Assembly (NCBI RefSeq): GCF_000724625.1
Contig: NZ_CP007139.1
Coordinates: forward strand, 5,167,763 to 5,231,762
Direction of reading: 5' to 3'
Origin: Fimbriimonas ginsengisoli Gsoil 348
GTDB lineage: Bacteria > Armatimonadota > Fimbriimonadia > Fimbriimonadales > Fimbriimonadaceae
Length of the DNA stretch: 64,000 nucleotides
Below the pieces are notes generated by a model. The model was not told the DNA's origin. It did not search any database and worked only from the letters and a program-made list of their open reading frames with translations. This document shows positions 19,275-28,194 of this stretch, piece by piece (position 1 is the first letter of the stretch; every line of letters begins with the position of its first letter). A program made the translations under genes and the position numbers.

Positions 19275-20053
19275 TTCGCCGCCTTTGATTCTTGCGGCGG
19301 GGCAACGACCTTCGCCCACTTCTTCGCCGTCGTGCCGGTGTACGCGGGCAGGCGCATCATCTGAACTTTCTCGACCTGAACCATGGCCGGATCGAAAATT
19401 CTGATTTGGCTGAGGGCGCCGCCTGGCATGTTCATTGCACCAAAGAGGGTATCGCTATCTCCGAGCGCCCGCACGACGATCGGTGAAGCGATCTTAACAT
19501 CATTCACCAGGATGGTGGTACCGACGCAACGGAACGAAGTGGTGCCGGCGACTCGGTGGCCGTTCACCGCGATCGCTTCCGCACCGGACGCGAACAGCTC
19601 GTTGACGACGTGAACCACGTCTTGGTCGTGAATCACTGAGTCGGGATTCGTGGCGACTTGGCCCCCGAAGCCGGTGTCAGTTTTTCCGCTGTCGCGCAAG
19701 GTGACGGCGACGCCTGGCCCCTCGACCTCGGTTAAGCCAGCGAAGCTCTTCATCTCCTGAAGCGAATCGTTGAGGACCTTGGAATCCGTGCCGTTCCTGG
19801 AAAGAGCATTCTCCAGCTTCGTCTTCTCTTCTTGAAGCTTCTTAACTTCGTTGACGCTCTGCTCGTATGCCTCGGGGTCGACCAAAGCCTCGCTAACCCG
19901 GACCCGCTGGTCGGCGCGTAAAAAGGCGCTCCGGGAGTTTCGCGTCTCCTTACCCACCCAGGCGAGCGAGATCATGAAGCCCAGGAGTAGGCACATGAGA
20001 CTCACGGGAACGACCCACTGCTGGTTATTGATGCGCGTAACGAAAGGGTTCAC
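19271..20053 (-). CDS. DUF881 (YlxW-like) membrane protein
   Basis: A 260-residue protein with one N-terminal membrane helix (VVPVSLMCLLLGFMISLAWV), a coiled coil (about residues 60-100, VNEVKKLQEEKTKLENALS) and the DUF881 domain (VEGPGVAVTLRDSG, LVNDVKIASPIVVRALGD). This family accompanies division genes in Firmicutes and related phyla; it may be a divisome accessory protein. The GTG start at 20053 overlaps the ftsQ stop (GTGA); the open frame extending to 20239 lies inside ftsQ and is not used. Confidence 0.88.
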   Translation of the reverse strand: MNPFVTRINNQQWVVPVSLMCLLLGFMISLAWVGKETRNSRSAFLRADQRVRVSEALVDPEAYEQSVNEVKKLQEEKTKLENALSRNGTDSKVLNDSLQEMKSFAGLTEVEGPGVAVTLRDSGKTDTGFGGQVATNPDSVIHDQDVVHVVNELFASGAEAIAVNGHRVAGTTSFRCVGTTILVNDVKIASPIVVRALGDSDTLFGAMNMPGGALSQIRIFDPAMVQVEKVQMMRLPAYTGTTAKKWAKVVAPPQESKAAK

Positions 20054-20793
20054 GGGGTTAATTTCACTTGCTCTTGCGAAGCGTTCTTGCGGGGAACCAC
20101 GGTAGGAACGTCGGGCCTCGTGAGGTTTAGCTCTTGGACTTGGGAAAGGTCCGCGAGGTGCGCCTTGAGGGCGGACAGCTTCTTTTCCATATCGTCGCAC
20201 GACCCAAGGACGACGCGACCGGCGCTCATATTTAAGCACACGACGCCGCGCTCATCCACCTCAATACCTACGCCGCTCGAACCTGAAAAGGCGCGGATTT
20301 TTTGGGCCAGATCGGCAATCCGAACCGCATCCCAATTGCCCCCTTGGGTCAATAATGTCGGAACGCCGCCGTTCGGCAGCTTCAGGGTTGGAATATCCCT
20401 CGATATCCCGGGCGAAACGAAGAGCACCCCTTGGGCATCGAGCCCAAAATCGGGGCGGCCGACGAACCGGGCGACCGGTTGGCGGTAAGCCAACCAGAGA
20501 TCGCCGCGACCAAAGGAGTTGCGAGTGAACTCGACGCTTCGCACCGACGGCTCGCGAAGAACCGCAGTTTCCAATGCTCGCCAATGAATGCGCCGGGCGG
20601 GAACGCCGCGTAGCTCACTCAAAATCGCGTCGATGCGCGGGCGGTCGTCGGTCCGCGCGCCGTGAACCTCTACATGCGTGACTGAGGTAACCCGGCTGTC
20701 GACCGCGGCGAAACCAAGGTTGACGATGAGGAACAGCCACAGGAACGGGGCCGGACGCAGCCGCTGCCTTCGTTGCCTAATACTTCGCCGCAT
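20050..20793 (-). CDS. ftsQ: Cell division protein FtsQ/DivIB
   Basis: Bitopic divisome protein linking the FtsL/FtsB group to the rest. The 247 residues have a basic cytosolic head (MRRSIRQRRQRLRP), a membrane helix (FLWLFLIVNLGFAAV), a POTRA domain (VTHVEVHGARTDDRPRIDAI) and the FtsQ beta domain (GVLFVSPGISRDIPTLKL). It overlaps the end of murC-ddl by 17 bases and is followed by DUF881 with a GTGA overlap. The sequence is weakly conserved as usual; the position makes the call secure. Confidence 0.9.
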   Translation of the reverse strand: MRRSIRQRRQRLRPAPFLWLFLIVNLGFAAVDSRVTSVTHVEVHGARTDDRPRIDAILSELRGVPARRIHWRALETAVLREPSVRSVEFTRNSFGRGDLWLAYRQPVARFVGRPDFGLDAQGVLFVSPGISRDIPTLKLPNGGVPTLLTQGGNWDAVRIADLAQKIRAFSGSSGVGIEVDERGVVCLNMSAGRVVLGSCDDMEKKLSALKAHLADLSQVQELNLTRPDVPTVVPRKNASQEQVKLTP

Positions 20794-23202
20794 CGCGCCT
20801 CAACGCATCCTCCAAGAGGGTCTGGCATAGTTGGTCGAATGGTATTCCAGCGGCGGCGGCGCTGTTCGGCAGGAGCGAGGTTCCGGTCATCCCGGGCAGC
20901 GTGTTGATCTCTAGAACGAAGATTTCCGGAGACTCCGATTCGGCGTTGCGCACCATCATGTCGGTACGGGTCGCCCCTTCGCACCGCAGAGCGCGATGTG
21001 CTTTCATCGCGATCTGCCTGGCTTCCTCCAGAACCTTTTCGGGCAGTCGGGCGGGGATGATCTCGTTCGTGGCGCCCGGCAGGTATTTGCTCGCAAAGTC
21101 GTAGCGCCCCGAATTCGGCGCGATCTCGACCGGCGGAAGCGCGCGATCGATAAGCACCGGGACCGAGATCTCGACCCCGGTGATCCATTCCTCAACGAGG
21201 ACCGAGTCGTCGTAAGCGAAGGCGTTGGCCAGAGCCGGGCAAAGGTCGTCCGGCTTCTCCACAAATGTTAGGCCAACCGTAGAGCCTTGGGCGTTCGGCT
21301 TGACAATCAGGGGCGGGCGCAGATCGAACGGAACGTCGGTGTCGGTGAGCAGAGCTCCGCGCGGAACCCGGATCCCGTGGCTCTGCAGCACCTGCTTCGT
21401 CATTGCCTTGTCCATCGCAATCGCGCTCGCCTGGATCCCCGAACCGGTGTACGGGATGTGCAGCAGTTCGAGCAGGCCCTGGATCGCGCCGTCTTCGGCA
21501 TGGGTTCCATGGACCGCGAGGAAAGCCACATCCGGCCGGTGCGCGCCGATGAATTGGCCCAAATCGCCCTTGCCCAGTAGAAGCTCGGTCATATCTACAA
21601 GCCTCGAGTCGTAACCGCGTGACTGGAGCGCCGCGTGAATCGCGCGTCCGGAGTGGAGAGAAACTTCTCTCTCCGCACTGTCGCCCCCGTAGAGGACGAC
21701 GACTTTCCTCCGTAGCGGAGGCGCCCCGCCTCCGATGTCGTCTATCGATGCAGATTTCGGAGGCAAGGCGCCAACGCTAGGGCGCTCGAGCTCCTTGACC
21801 AAGGCGGGGGCGAACTCCGAGATATTGCCGGCGCCCATACCGACGATCACATCCCCTTCTTGGGCAAACTTGGCCACTTTACGAGGAAGCAGATGCCGGC
21901 TTGGAACGTAGTGAACCGGCTTCGAGATCTTCTCCGCGATACGGGCGGACGAGATGCCGGGCATCGGGTCCTCGCGGGCCGGATAGATGTCGGTTAGGAC
22001 GACCACATCCGCCTCGCTGAGCGCGTCGGCAAATTCCTGGATCAGCGGCGCGGTCCGCGAGTAGAGGTGGGGTTGGAACACGACGACCAAGCGGCGTCCG
22101 GCATATCTCTCTCGTAACGCCGTTAACGAGGCGTGAATTTCGGAAGGGTGATGGGCGTAGTCGTCGACGACGGTGAAATCGCCGTCTCGTAGAAGCTGGA
22201 GCCGGCGTTCGGCCCCGCTAAAGGCAAAAATCCCTTCCATCGTCTGCCATGGATCGACCTTCAATCCGTGCTCGTTTAGCAATAAGCTGGCTGCGAAGGC
22301 GCCGGCACCGTTCAGGCGGTTATGCTCGCCCGGCGTGGACATCCCTATTGTCCGTCCCGCCGCCTCACTGGCGGAGGGTCTCGATTTTCCTGCGTCAGGG
22401 GCCAGCCGGAACCAAGTTCCTGTGTGGCCGTAGGCAAAAGTTCGCGCTGTGGTCAGCTTCGCTACCTCTTCGGCCCCCGGGTCGTCGGCGCAGAAGACCA
22501 GACCACCTTCTTTTGGGATTCGATCTACGAACCTTAGAATGCTGGCTCGTAGGTTTTCATAGTTTCCGTGGAAGTCGACGTGGTCGAGTTCCAGGTTAGT
22601 AAGGATCACAATGTAAGGGTCGAGGTCATGGAGTGCGTCGTACGCCTCGCATGCCTCCACGACGGCGTACTCGCCGTTGCCATAGCGGACGGGACCACCC
22701 CACTCCGGGATGGCGGCCCCAACCACGACCAATGGGTCCAACCCAGCCGCGATCAATCCGGCTCCCGTCATGCCCGTCGTCGTGGTCTTCCCATGCGTCC
22801 CGGTAACCGCGATGACCTTCTTCCCCTTCAGCAGCCAACCAAGAAGTTGCGACCGGCGGAAGATCTGAATCCCAAGCTCTCGGGCGGCGGCGACTTCGGG
22901 GGACTTGTCGAGGTCGATGGCGTCGCTGAGGATGAGTGCCGTGGCACGGGCGGGCCGCCCGTGCCACGGCGGAGCGCCTCCCCCGAATGCCCCACATGCA
23001 CCTCGATCCCTTCCTCCCGAAGCCGCTCGACTTCCGGAGAGAGGGTGGAGTCGGTGCCGCGAACCTCAAGGCCGCGCTGGCGAAGGAGGCGGGCGAGGGC
23101 GCTCATCCCCGCGCCTCCGATGCCGACGAGGAAGAAGCTTGTCTTGCCATCGAGGGCGTCGCGAGGGGCGAAGGCGGTGGCGATCTCGGAGGGCTTTCGC
23201 AT
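20777..23202 (-). CDS. murC-ddl: UDP-MurNAc-L-alanine ligase / D-Ala-D-Ala ligase fusion, frame broken at a palindrome
   Basis: MurC adds L-Ala to UDP-MurNAc and Ddl makes D-Ala-D-Ala, both for peptidoglycan. The N-terminal part (23202 to about 22970) carries FFLVGIGGAGMSALARLLR. The rest, in another frame, carries KVIAVTGTHGKTTTTGMTGA (ATP loop), LTNLELDHVDFHGNY and the MurC C-domain, then from about 21705 the Ddl part (VVVLYGGDSAEREVSLHSGR, VLEINTLPGMTGTSLLPNS). The frame changes exactly at the 31-base palindrome 22939-22969. One more base at its centre would restore an 808-residue protein, close to the MurC-Ddl fusion of Chlamydia. Since murC is essential, a sequencing indel or tolerated slippage is likelier than a dead gene. 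The linker is also a palindromic repeat. Start ATG 23202 follows murG closely. Confidence 0.85.
21720..21773. repeat. Palindromic repeat forming the MurC-Ddl linker
   Basis: Arms GGCGCCCCGCCTCCGA (21720-21735) and TCGGAGGCAAGGCGCC (21758-21773) pair except for a 2-base internal mismatch. A smaller hairpin GGAGGCGCCCCGCCTCC overlaps its left end. The 54 bases are read in frame as the stretch between the MurC and Ddl domains. Confidence 0.7.
22939..22969. repeat. GTGGCACGGGCGG palindrome inside murC
   Basis: Same family as the intergenic copies at 39513 and 40592 (outer arms CCGTGGCACGGGCGG and CCGCCCGTGCCACGG). Length 31; one extra base at the centre would make it a perfect 32-base palindrome and rejoin the murC reading frame. 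Confidence 0.9.
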
Positions 23203-23206
23203 TGAC

Positions 23207-24310
23207 TTAGGCGTTACGGGACTGAGCGGCTTGCTCGATGAGGCTAACGATTCGAGCGGTGGCGTCGGGAACGTCCCACTCCTTTAGATTGTGACGCGCC
23301 GCCTCCCTTCTTGGCGCGTCCGACAGCCATCCGGCGATGGCTTCGGCGATCGCCTCCGGCCTCGCCTCGGGCGCGGGATGGCGGCGCTCATCCGGCTGCC
23401 ACAACACAGTCGCGGCCTCCATCGCTTGGAATTCGCGGGCGTTGTGGAGCTGGTGATCGTTCGCGGAGGTAGGCAACGGTACCAGCACGGTCGGCAAACC
23501 GAAGAGAGCGAGCTCCGCCAAGGTGCCACCTGCCCGAGCCACCACGACGGTAGCGCTTCTCATCGCCTGGATCAACGCCGGCGCTTCCAAGTACGGGACG
23601 GCTTGATAGGTCTCTCCCAAGCCCGCCTTGCGAATCCGGTCGAGCGTGACCTCCAGATGCTTCGGACCCGTGGCATGGATCACGCGGGCCTGAAAACGGC
23701 CGGTCGCCGCGGCAAGCGGTACATAGGTGTTCAAAAACTCGGCGCCCTGGCTGCCTCCGATAACCAAGACGGTCGGTTCGCCTTCCGGACGTTCCGTTGC
23801 CGCCGCCGACCGAAGCTCGTCTCGTATCGGCTGGCCGGTGCGGGTGACGGGGCGCTCGGTGAAGAACTTTTCGGTCGAGCGAAAGACCGTCGTAAAAGCA
23901 AACGCTTGCCGGGCGAACATCGCGGAGGAACGAGGCGGAACGGAGTCGGCGCTGTGGACGATGTACGGGATACCGAGATCTCGCGCGGCGGCGACCACGG
24001 GACCGGCGCTAAACCCGCCGGTCGAAAAAACTACATCGGGCCGGTCGGCTCGTAGCGCCCGCCGAGCCATGCCGCGAGAGCGTTGTAAGGCAAGGAGCGC
24101 CCGCCACCCTCCAAACGTTTTGAGGCTCCAGAGCGGCTCACTCGGGAATCCAAGAAAAGAGATGCCACGGGCGGCGCACGCCGCCGATTCCTGCCCCCGG
24201 AGCGAACCGAGATAGCGGATCTCCGTTCCCCGCTCACTGGCAAGGCGCGCCACCTCGAGGGCGGGATAGATATGCCCGCCCGTCCCCCCGCCAGTGACGA
24301 CTAGGCGCAT
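23207..24310 (-). CDS. murG: Lipid II synthase MurG
   Basis: GT28 glycosyltransferase that adds GlcNAc to lipid I to give lipid II, at the inner face of the membrane. The 367 residues have the N-terminal G-loop VTGGGTGGHIYPALEVA, the second G-loop VLVIGGSQGAEFLN, and the UDP-binding region (VVARAGGTLAELALFGLPTV). The length is normal. It lies 4 bases after the ftsW stop and 4 bases before the murC start, on the minus strand. Confidence 0.97.
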   Translation of the reverse strand: MRLVVTGGGTGGHIYPALEVARLASERGTEIRYLGSLRGQESAACAARGISFLGFPSEPLWSLKTFGGWRALLALQRSRGMARRALRADRPDVVFSTGGFSAGPVVAAARDLGIPYIVHSADSVPPRSSAMFARQAFAFTTVFRSTEKFFTERPVTRTGQPIRDELRSAAATERPEGEPTVLVIGGSQGAEFLNTYVPLAAATGRFQARVIHATGPKHLEVTLDRIRKAGLGETYQAVPYLEAPALIQAMRSATVVVARAGGTLAELALFGLPTVLVPLPTSANDHQLHNAREFQAMEAATVLWQPDERRHPAPEARPEAIAEAIAGWLSDAPRREAARHNLKEWDVPDATARIVSLIEQAAQSRNA

Positions 24311-24314
24311 CGCC

Positions 24315-25544
24315 TCAGGGGCGGGCGGCTCCTGGGACCGTCGATCGAGTTGCGAGATGGGCCGACCGCCGCGCTCGCTGCGGCGGGTTCTCCTCCTCTA
24401 CCCGTTCGGGCGCCAGGGCCGACTGGCAGATGCCGAGCGCGAGCCACAGCGCGACCAAACTGGAGCCGCCAGAGCTGATGAACGGGAGCGGGATGCCGAT
24501 CGCCGGTAGGAATCCGTTCGCCATCATCACATTGACGCAGGTTTGAAGACCGAACCACGCGCCCACCCCGTACAGGACGAGCGTCGAGAAATGCGAGGTG
24601 GCGCGCTGGGCCTGGTAGAGCAGCCGCCATACCAGCGCGCCTAGAATCGCCAGGGTGAAGAGGGAGCCAAGAAGCCCGGTTTCCTCGCCCACCGTCGCCA
24701 TGATGAAGTCGGTAGTGGTGGCCGGCAGGACGTGCTTGGCTCGGCCGTTGCCGATGCCGACCCCGAAGACGCCCCCACTCGCGATGGCAAGTTCGCTCTG
24801 GACGGTCTGGAACGTCTGGTCGTCGACGTTTTGGGGATCCCACCGGCTCGTGTGGTTCAAGATCCGGCCCATTCGGTATGGCTCCTTGACGATCATCGCA
24901 CCGGCCCCGATTCCCGCGATCGCCAGGGCGGCGACGATCGATTTCCAGGAAACGTTTCCTGGAATAAACATCGCGAACGCCGTCGCCGCCACGACCGCGC
25001 CGGTCCCCAGATCGGGCTCCTTCTCGATGAGCAGCACCGCCAGAAGCACCCAAACCATCGGAAGGCAACGCCGCAGCTTGGGCACCGCGATCGTATCTAA
25101 CCAATGCGCGAAATCCTTCCTCGGGGCGATCTTCTTCGGCCAAACCTTACGAGTAGCGAAGTAGCCGGCGAGGTACAGGACGGCGGCAAGCTTGGCGAAC
25201 TCGGCGGGCTGGATCTGGATCGGACCGACGTTGAGCCACCGTTGGGCGCCATTCATTTCCTTGCCGAACTTCTCTACCGCGAACAAGCCGAGGAGGGTGA
25301 CCACCCACAACGCTTTGCTGCCGTTCTTCCAAGCCTCGGGCCGCATCGCCCCCGCGACTAACGACAGCACGATCGCCGGTACGACGAACATAAGCTGCGA
25401 TCGGAACTCGGGAGGGAGGGCCCCTTTGTCGGCGGACAGTGCTCGGGCGTACCCCGCGTCGAAGATGAACAACATCCCGAGTAGCGTCGCCACGAGGGCG
25501 AGCCAAAACAGGACAGGGTCGTAAATTCCTAAGCTGCGCTTCAC
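24315..25544 (-). CDS. ftsW: Peptidoglycan glycosyltransferase FtsW
   Basis: SEDS-family membrane polymerase that extends glycan strands from lipid II at the septum. About 409 residues with ten membrane segments. SEDS marks include GAQRWLNVGPIQIQPAEFAK, EKEPDLGTG (catalytic Asp region) and the final loop GIPLPFISSGGSSLVALW. The GTG at 25544 overlaps the murD stop (GTGA); upstream in-frame sequence belongs to murD. The C-terminal tail is basic and Pro/Arg-rich. Confidence 0.96.
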   Translation of the reverse strand: MKRSLGIYDPVLFWLALVATLLGMLFIFDAGYARALSADKGALPPEFRSQLMFVVPAIVLSLVAGAMRPEAWKNGSKALWVVTLLGLFAVEKFGKEMNGAQRWLNVGPIQIQPAEFAKLAAVLYLAGYFATRKVWPKKIAPRKDFAHWLDTIAVPKLRRCLPMVWVLLAVLLIEKEPDLGTGAVVAATAFAMFIPGNVSWKSIVAALAIAGIGAGAMIVKEPYRMGRILNHTSRWDPQNVDDQTFQTVQSELAIASGGVFGVGIGNGRAKHVLPATTTDFIMATVGEETGLLGSLFTLAILGALVWRLLYQAQRATSHFSTLVLYGVGAWFGLQTCVNVMMANGFLPAIGIPLPFISSGGSSLVALWLALGICQSALAPERVEEENPPQRARRSAHLATRSTVPGAARP

Positions 25545-27085
25545 CGAGATAGCCACTCCTTGGCAAGATTCCGGAACACGTCCCCACGATCGCGGAAATC
25601 CTTGTACTGATCCGTACTGGCACAACCGGGAGCGAGCATGATCACCTCGCCTCCGACCGCTGCCTCCGTGGCCGCATGGAACGCTTCATCTAGTGTACGA
25701 AATACCGGGTAGGTTTCGCCAAGCATCTTATTCAGATCTGCGGCATCTGTGCCAAAAAGGTACGCGCGATGGCGATGGTTGGCCAGGTAGTGGCGAAGCG
25801 GCCCGAAATCGAGCCCCTTATTGACGCCGCCGATCAGCAGGTGGGCCGGATCGCGGAGCGACATCGCCGACTTGATCACCGCGTCCGGGTTGGTGCACAT
25901 CGAGTTGTTCACCACGCGAATCCGGTTCCGCTCGCCTACCAGCTCCATACGGTGGGCGAGGCCGTGAAAGCTTTTTAGCCCCTCGACGATCTGCGGAGGC
26001 AGGGCGAGAGGGGACGGTTCGGACGTTCGCGCCGAGTAGACGCTGCGCTTGGAGTTGCGACGGGCTTGGGCGGTATCTTCGGCTTCGCGAATGACCGCCG
26101 CCGCGTTTGAGTCCGGATCTCTCGCCGCCTTGAAGCGCAGAACGCCGTAGGCAAGTAACGCGGCCATGCTTGCATTCAGGTAGTTGTGCGGCTCGCTAAA
26201 CGGTAGATCTTCGAGCCGGATCTTCTGGTCGAGAATGGTGAGGTTGAGATCGTCGATCTGGGCGTGCTCTCCGGTAGCGCCGATGGTGAAGACGGTCGGA
26301 TAGCTCGCCTCGACCTCGGACGAGCCGATCGACAATCGGCTCCGTGGCCGCGTTCCGCGCCTTAGGGTGGATTTGGCGGGACCGGGGATCCTAACTACCG
26401 GGTCGTTCGCTTTCACAACCGCGAAGTCTTCCGCGGTCTGGCACGCGAAGATCCGTTGTTTGGTCGCCGCATACTCGTCGAACCCGGAGTAGCGGTCCAG
26501 GTGGTCCGGCCAGATATTGGTAATCCCGGCGGCGGCGGGGCGAAAACCGACGACCCATTCGAGCTGGAACGACGAGATCTCGGCCACCAAAATCTGGTCC
26601 GGCGTGCTGTTCATCGCCGCTTCGGTCATCGGCATCTCCGGGTATCCGGAGCCGAAGATGTTGCCGCACAGCACCGCATCCTCTCCGCACGCGCGCAAGC
26701 AAAGGTAGGTCATCACCGTCGTCGTGCTTTTCCCGTTGGTGCCGGTGATCGCCACGATCGGCGCCTTGCTGATGCGGTAGGCGAATTCGGCCTCGCTGAT
26801 CACCTCGATTCCGCTGACGGCGGCGAGCTTCAAAGTCGGGTGGTCTTTCGGGACTGCGGGGTTGGCGACGAGCAGGTCGATATCCTCGGGCAGAACGCCG
26901 TCCCAGCCGAGGGTTATGTCGATGCCGGCGGCGATCGCTTCGTCGTAAGCGTCCCGCTTGGGCAGGCTTTCGAGCGGCTTCTGGTCGAAGACGCGCGGGT
27001 AGGCTCCCTCCGCGAGGGCGGCCCGGCCGATGGCGAGGCCGCTGCGGCCGAGGCCAAAAACCGCGATCTTCTTCCCCCGCATCAT
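25541..27085 (-). CDS. murD: UDP-MurNAc-L-Ala-D-Glu ligase MurD, with lineage inserts
   Basis: Adds D-Glu to UDP-MurNAc-L-Ala in the cytosol. Key motifs are GLGRSGLAIGRAAL, the ATP loop AITGTNGKSTTTVM, NIWPDHLDRY and GLAHRMELV. At 514 residues it is about 60 longer than the usual 450. The extra length is in two low-complexity inserts: near residue 245 (STLRRGTRPRSRLS) and near 345-370 (RRNSKRSVYSARTSEPSPLA). The second contains SARTSE, which is also what the hairpin loop at 6900-6918 encodes in one frame. Start ATG at 27085 overlaps the mraY stop (ATGA); its stop overlaps the ftsW GTG. Confidence 0.96.
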   Translation of the reverse strand: MMRGKKIAVFGLGRSGLAIGRAALAEGAYPRVFDQKPLESLPKRDAYDEAIAAGIDITLGWDGVLPEDIDLLVANPAVPKDHPTLKLAAVSGIEVISEAEFAYRISKAPIVAITGTNGKSTTTVMTYLCLRACGEDAVLCGNIFGSGYPEMPMTEAAMNSTPDQILVAEISSFQLEWVVGFRPAAAGITNIWPDHLDRYSGFDEYAATKQRIFACQTAEDFAVVKANDPVVRIPGPAKSTLRRGTRPRSRLSIGSSEVEASYPTVFTIGATGEHAQIDDLNLTILDQKIRLEDLPFSEPHNYLNASMAALLAYGVLRFKAARDPDSNAAAVIREAEDTAQARRNSKRSVYSARTSEPSPLALPPQIVEGLKSFHGLAHRMELVGERNRIRVVNNSMCTNPDAVIKSAMSLRDPAHLLIGGVNKGLDFGPLRHYLANHRHRAYLFGTDAADLNKMLGETYPVFRTLDEAFHAATEAAVGGEVIMLAPGCASTDQYKDFRDRGDVFRNLAKEWLSR

Positions 27086-28194
27086 CGCTCGGGCTGCCTT
27101 GGGAACTCCTGCAGGTGCTCAATGAACGCCTTCCGCATGTCCGAATCGTGCTTTGCCCAGCCGTAATAGGCGAGCCCCGCGCCGAGGAGCGCGCAGGCGA
27201 GCTGGACGCCGACGAACAGCCGCACCACCTTCCCTTCCGGCCATCCCGCCCTTTGAAACGAGTGGTGGATCGGCGTCGCCGGGAAGATCCGCTTGTTGCG
27301 AAGCTTGACCGAAAGGATCTGCAACGGGACCGGGACCAGCTCCGCAAGCATGACGAAGCTGAGAATCACCAGCCCGGCCAAGCCCAAGGCCGTCATCGGC
27401 GGGTGCGCTTCGAAATGGCCGGGATAGTGGCCGCCCTCCAGCACGCCAACTCCCCAGGAAGGGACGGCGAGGCCGGCGACAACCAGACCGAGGATCGCGC
27501 CGATCGGGAGGGCGCCGACGTCGCCCATGAAAATCTTGGCCGGCGGCCGATTGAGATACAGAAACGGGAGAGCGCCCCCGGCGAGGGCCGCCAGCGGCAC
27601 CAGAGCGCCGTCTTCCGTCACCCGGGAAATGATGGCGAGGCCGAGCACCAAACAAAGAAGGATCGACCCGGCGAGGAAATCCATGCCGTCGGCGAAGTTG
27701 TAAGCGTTGGCGAAGAAGACCACGACGAAGAGGCCCAGAGCGATCTCCATCGGAGTCATCGACCGGCCCAGCAACGCCAAGAACGCGCCCGCGGCGAGGA
27801 ACTGCATGACGAGCTTCTGAGTCCACCCCAGGCCTCGCTTCCCTTTCATCATCCGGGGAACCACATAGTCATCCACGAACCCGATCGCGGTGTACGCGAC
27901 GAACAGCAAGAGGCAGGCGGCGTAGTACCGTAGCCCTGGGGGGTACATGGAGTCCCGAAAGAAAAGGAAGATCGCGATCAGCATCGCGCCGATGAACCCA
28001 GCCGCGATGATAAGGCCGCCCATCGTCGGCGTCCCCTGCTTCCCGGCATGTTCGGGAACATATTGGCTTACCGTCTGGCGCGACTTGGCGGCGAGGAGGA
28101 TCTTGAAGATCGGTCCCGCCAGCAGGGCGGCGATCAGAAACGAGACGAAGAAGATGACGAAGAACCCTTCAAAACCGATCAAGAAGACGTTCAT
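27082..28194 (-). CDS. mraY: Phospho-MurNAc-pentapeptide transferase MraY
   Basis: Transfers phospho-MurNAc-pentapeptide to undecaprenyl phosphate to form lipid I; integral membrane protein with ten helices and 370 residues. Active site marks: FVDDYVVPRMMKGKRGL (Asp pair), NAYNFADGMDFLAG (Asn/Asp loop) and KIFMGDVGALPIG. The usual C-terminal HHH motif reads IHHSFQRAGW here, with the third His as Ser and the next Glu as Gln. The ATG overlaps the murF stop (ATGA). Confidence 0.97.
   Translation of the reverse strand: MNVFLIGFEGFFVIFFVSFLIAALLAGPIFKILLAAKSRQTVSQYVPEHAGKQGTPTMGGLIIAAGFIGAMLIAIFLFFRDSMYPPGLRYYAACLLLFVAYTAIGFVDDYVVPRMMKGKRGLGWTQKLVMQFLAAGAFLALLGRSMTPMEIALGLFVVVFFANAYNFADGMDFLAGSILLCLVLGLAIISRVTEDGALVPLAALAGGALPFLYLNRPPAKIFMGDVGALPIGAILGLVVAGLAVPSWGVGVLEGGHYPGHFEAHPPMTALGLAGLVILSFVMLAELVPVPLQILSVKLRNKRIFPATPIHHSFQRAGWPEGKVVRLFVGVQLACALLGAGLAYYGWAKHDSDMRKAFIEHLQEFPRQPER

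Noticed and set aside
20054..20239. N-terminal extension of the DUF881 gene
   Set aside because: It lies fully inside ftsQ and is Arg-rich; the GTGA overlap with ftsQ gives the proper start.
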